Source of the DNA: CAZVBV01 sp964509975
GTDB taxonomy: Bacteria; Patescibacteriota; Gracilibacteria; UBA4473
DNA: 39,956 nucleotides
Reading direction: 5' to 3'
Assembly: GCA_964509975.1 (NCBI GenBank)
Contig: CAZDZO010000009.1
Span: 1-39,956, forward strand
Under the pieces are notes generated by a model. It saw only the letters and a list, made by a program, of their open reading frames with translations. It was not told the DNA's origin and ran no database searches. Every line of letters starts with the position of its first letter. Within the stretch, counting starts at the first letter, position 1. Shown piece by piece: positions 38,683-39,956 of the stretch. Position numbers and translations under genes: made by a program.

Positions 38683-38795
38683 CTCATTCCCGCAGAAGCG
38701 GGAACCCAGTCCTTTTTTGTCATCCCGACCGAAGCGGAGGGATCCCTTTCCCTAAATTGATAATGGATCCCCCAATTAAATTGGAGGATGAGGGG
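38683..38795. repeat. Cluster of dispersed hairpin repeats
   Basis: CTCATTCCCGC-AGAA-GCGGGAACCCAGTCC with T6 (38683-38719), then the GTCATCCCGACC..GGAGGGATCC repeat (38719-38744), then CCCCCAATT..AATTGGAGGATGAGGG (about 38768-38795). Three families side by side. Confidence 0.6.
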
Positions 38796-38802
38796 GTGTT
38801 TT

Positions 38803-39339
38803 TTACAAATATTTATCCACAAACCCCACCCCCGCAATCGTCGCACTTGAGGTTACCGTTTGTGTGTCTGTAAGAAGTTCAACCGCCAAAACCCAGTTCT
38901 CTGCCAAAAACACCTCTATTTGCTCAGATGGATCGAGGTCTTGTGCTCCATTAAGTGAACAATCCCGAGCCAAAAAAAAGTGGTATTTCATGCTTGATCC
39001 CGTGGGATTAGCGAACACCTCGCCTATCTTCTCAAGCGAACCAACTCTGTATCCGGTCTCTTCCTGTAATTCTCTCTTTGCTGCAATCTCTGGCGTTTCG
39101 CCCCCGTCAATGATTCCTGCGCAGAATTCCACGACTTCTTCCCCACCTCCATGTTTATAACTTTTTTGAAGAATAACTTTTCCTTCCGTTGTAATCGGCA
39201 CAACGATCACCGCATCCGCGGATGTATTCACAAACCATTCCCCTTTTCCCCCATCGGGAAATTCCACCTCGTGCCGCTCCACTGGACAGTATTGTGATTC
39301 TATGAGTTTTTCTTTGGAAAGGATTTTAAATTTTTTCAT
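38803..39339 (-). CDS. Nudix hydrolase (ADP-ribose pyrophosphatase-like)
   Basis: 178 residues. Complete Nudix box G75-x5-E81-x7-REL-x-EE-x-GY (GIIDGGETPEIAAKRELQEE..). The preceding VIVVPITTEGKVILQKSYKH and following FANPTGSSMKYHFFLARDC resemble ADP-ribose/nucleoside-diphosphate-sugar hydrolases. Substrate not certain. The start overlaps the upstream acetyltransferase stop (ATGA), so the two are translated together. Confidence 0.88.
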   Translation of the reverse strand: MKKFKILSKEKLIESQYCPVERHEVEFPDGGKGEWFVNTSADAVIVVPITTEGKVILQKSYKHGGGEEVVEFCAGIIDGGETPEIAAKRELQEETGYRVGSLEKIGEVFANPTGSSMKYHFFLARDCSLNGAQDLDPSEQIEVFLAENWVLAVELLTDTQTVTSSATIAGVGFVDKYL

Positions 39340-39893
39340 TGTTTAAATTCATCAGCATTTATTTCATATATCTTTTCACTCCACCATTTTTCAAATCGAA
39401 AAAATTGATTTTTGTGTTCTCCTATGTATCGAAACCCCATCTTTTCAATAACTTTCTGTGAAGCCGTATTATCTGAAATATGCCCAATAACTACTTTATG
39501 GAGTTGTAATTTCTCAAATCCAAATTTTAATAAAGCTTTCCCTGCTTCAGTCATGATTCCTTGATTATGGTACTCTGGATTCAACCAATATCCCATTCCC
39601 GATTTATCCAATTTACAGGCATTACGAGTCCTCTTGATATCATCAAAAGAAATCGTTCCAATAAATTCCTCTTTTAAAAAAATCCCCCACCGGATATGTT
39701 CCTCAGGAAAAGATTTCTGACTCGCTTCAAAAAACGCTCTGGTTTCTTCTTCTTTTTGAGGTGGATCAAATGTCATAAACTTCGTGATATCTGGATATTT
39801 TTGCAAAATCTCAAACATCTTCGGCACATCCCCGTCTTGTAAAGGACGGAGCAACAGTCGCTCTGTTTTGATTTCGTAATTAAGGTTAGTCAT
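39336..39893 (-). CDS. GNAT family N-acetyltransferase (RimJ/RimL type)
   Basis: 185 residues. Opens with TERLLLRPLQDGDVPKMFEI and has GYWLNPEYHNQGIMTEAGKA, the acetyl-CoA-binding region, then LHKVVIGHISDNTASQKVIE and KMGFRYIGEHKN, typical of the RimL/RimJ-like Acetyltransf_3 subfamily. Could acetylate a protein N-terminus or a small molecule. ATG 39893 has no Shine-Dalgarno. The remaining 63 nt to the window end hold no gene. Confidence 0.87.
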   Translation of the reverse strand: MTNLNYEIKTERLLLRPLQDGDVPKMFEILQKYPDITKFMTFDPPQKEEETRAFFEASQKSFPEEHIRWGIFLKEEFIGTISFDDIKRTRNACKLDKSGMGYWLNPEYHNQGIMTEAGKALLKFGFEKLQLHKVVIGHISDNTASQKVIEKMGFRYIGEHKNQFFRFEKWWSEKIYEINADEFKQ

Positions 39894-39956
39894 TTTGAAT
39901 TTGGGTCAAGACTAGAACAGCGAGTTATTTTTAAGTATTTCTAACATTTTACCATA

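Noticed and set aside
1..39956. Alternative genetic code (TGA as Gly, as in Gracilibacteria/Absconditabacteria)
   Set aside because: TGA ends infC and the acetyltransferase in ATGA overlaps and ends the FemAB gene; no in-frame TGA is needed in rpoB, infB or ftsH.
1..39956. CRISPR array or classical defence operon
   Set aside because: No regularly spaced direct repeats with unique spacers and no cas, restriction or toxin-antitoxin genes were recognised; the 7/8-base arrays are too short and have no spacers.

Overview
The window looks like a chromosome segment of an uncultivated bacterium of the Patescibacteria/CPR type; a Peregrinibacteria-like lineage is possible but not proven. Reasons: moderate-to-low G+C; mostly housekeeping genes; bacterial ribosomal proteins bL33, bS21, bL20, bL35, uL10 and bL7/L12; compact two-in-one enzymes; an archaeal-type triosephosphate isomerase; and very little Shine-Dalgarno sequence in front of genes. 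TGA is used as a stop, so the code is standard.

Layout. 1-8.1 kb: a cut-off FemAB-type gene, a Cys-rich small protein, a 2Fe-2S ferredoxin, rpmG, an AI-2E-family membrane protein, rpsU-prmC, an S-layer-homology protein, a shikimate kinase-PurN fusion and a thioredoxin-fold lipoprotein. 8.4-14.7 kb: tRNA-Gly(GCC), rpoB standing alone without rpoC, a hypothetical gene, tRNA-Ser(GGA) and a U32 peptidase-family gene. 14.8-25 kb: infB, an FKBP lipoprotein, an O-antigen-ligase-like gene with mraY, obgE, infC-rpmI-rplT, and tpiA. 25.2-30.1 kb: nusA, a noncoding stretch ending in a strong terminator (candidate structured RNA), and a three-gene unit ending in a riboflavin kinase/5-formyl-THF cyclo-ligase fusion. 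30.3-33.7 kb: tRNA-Pro(TGG) with a displaced 45-bp copy of its 3' half. Between them lies an A-rich gene for an 882-residue protein with eight tandem repeats, which looks like a small integrated element. 33.8-39.9 kb: a coiled-coil membrane protein, ftsH, def, rplJ-rplL with a structured leader and attenuator, a Nudix hydrolase and a GNAT acetyltransferase.

Much of the gene content serves translation and transcription: ribosomal proteins, IF2, IF3, NusA, RpoB, PrmC, Def, ObgE, three tRNAs. The rest is envelope (MraY, SLH protein, FemAB remnant, FtsH, lipoproteins) and scattered metabolism. Many promoters can be read by eye as TTGACA-like, a 16-17 nt spacer and a TAnnnT-like -10. In at least eight cases the -10 lies only 6-12 nt before the start codon, implying leaderless mRNAs.

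Intergenic DNA is rich in short repeats: hairpins of the CATTCC..GGGAACCCAGT kind, a GGATTCC..GGAATGACA kind, CCCTCTCC-type repeats, and degenerate tandem arrays of 7- or 8-base units. The most interesting items are the tRNA-Pro element, the orphan RNA candidate, the two enzyme fusions, the archaeal-type isomerase and the leaderless promoter pattern.
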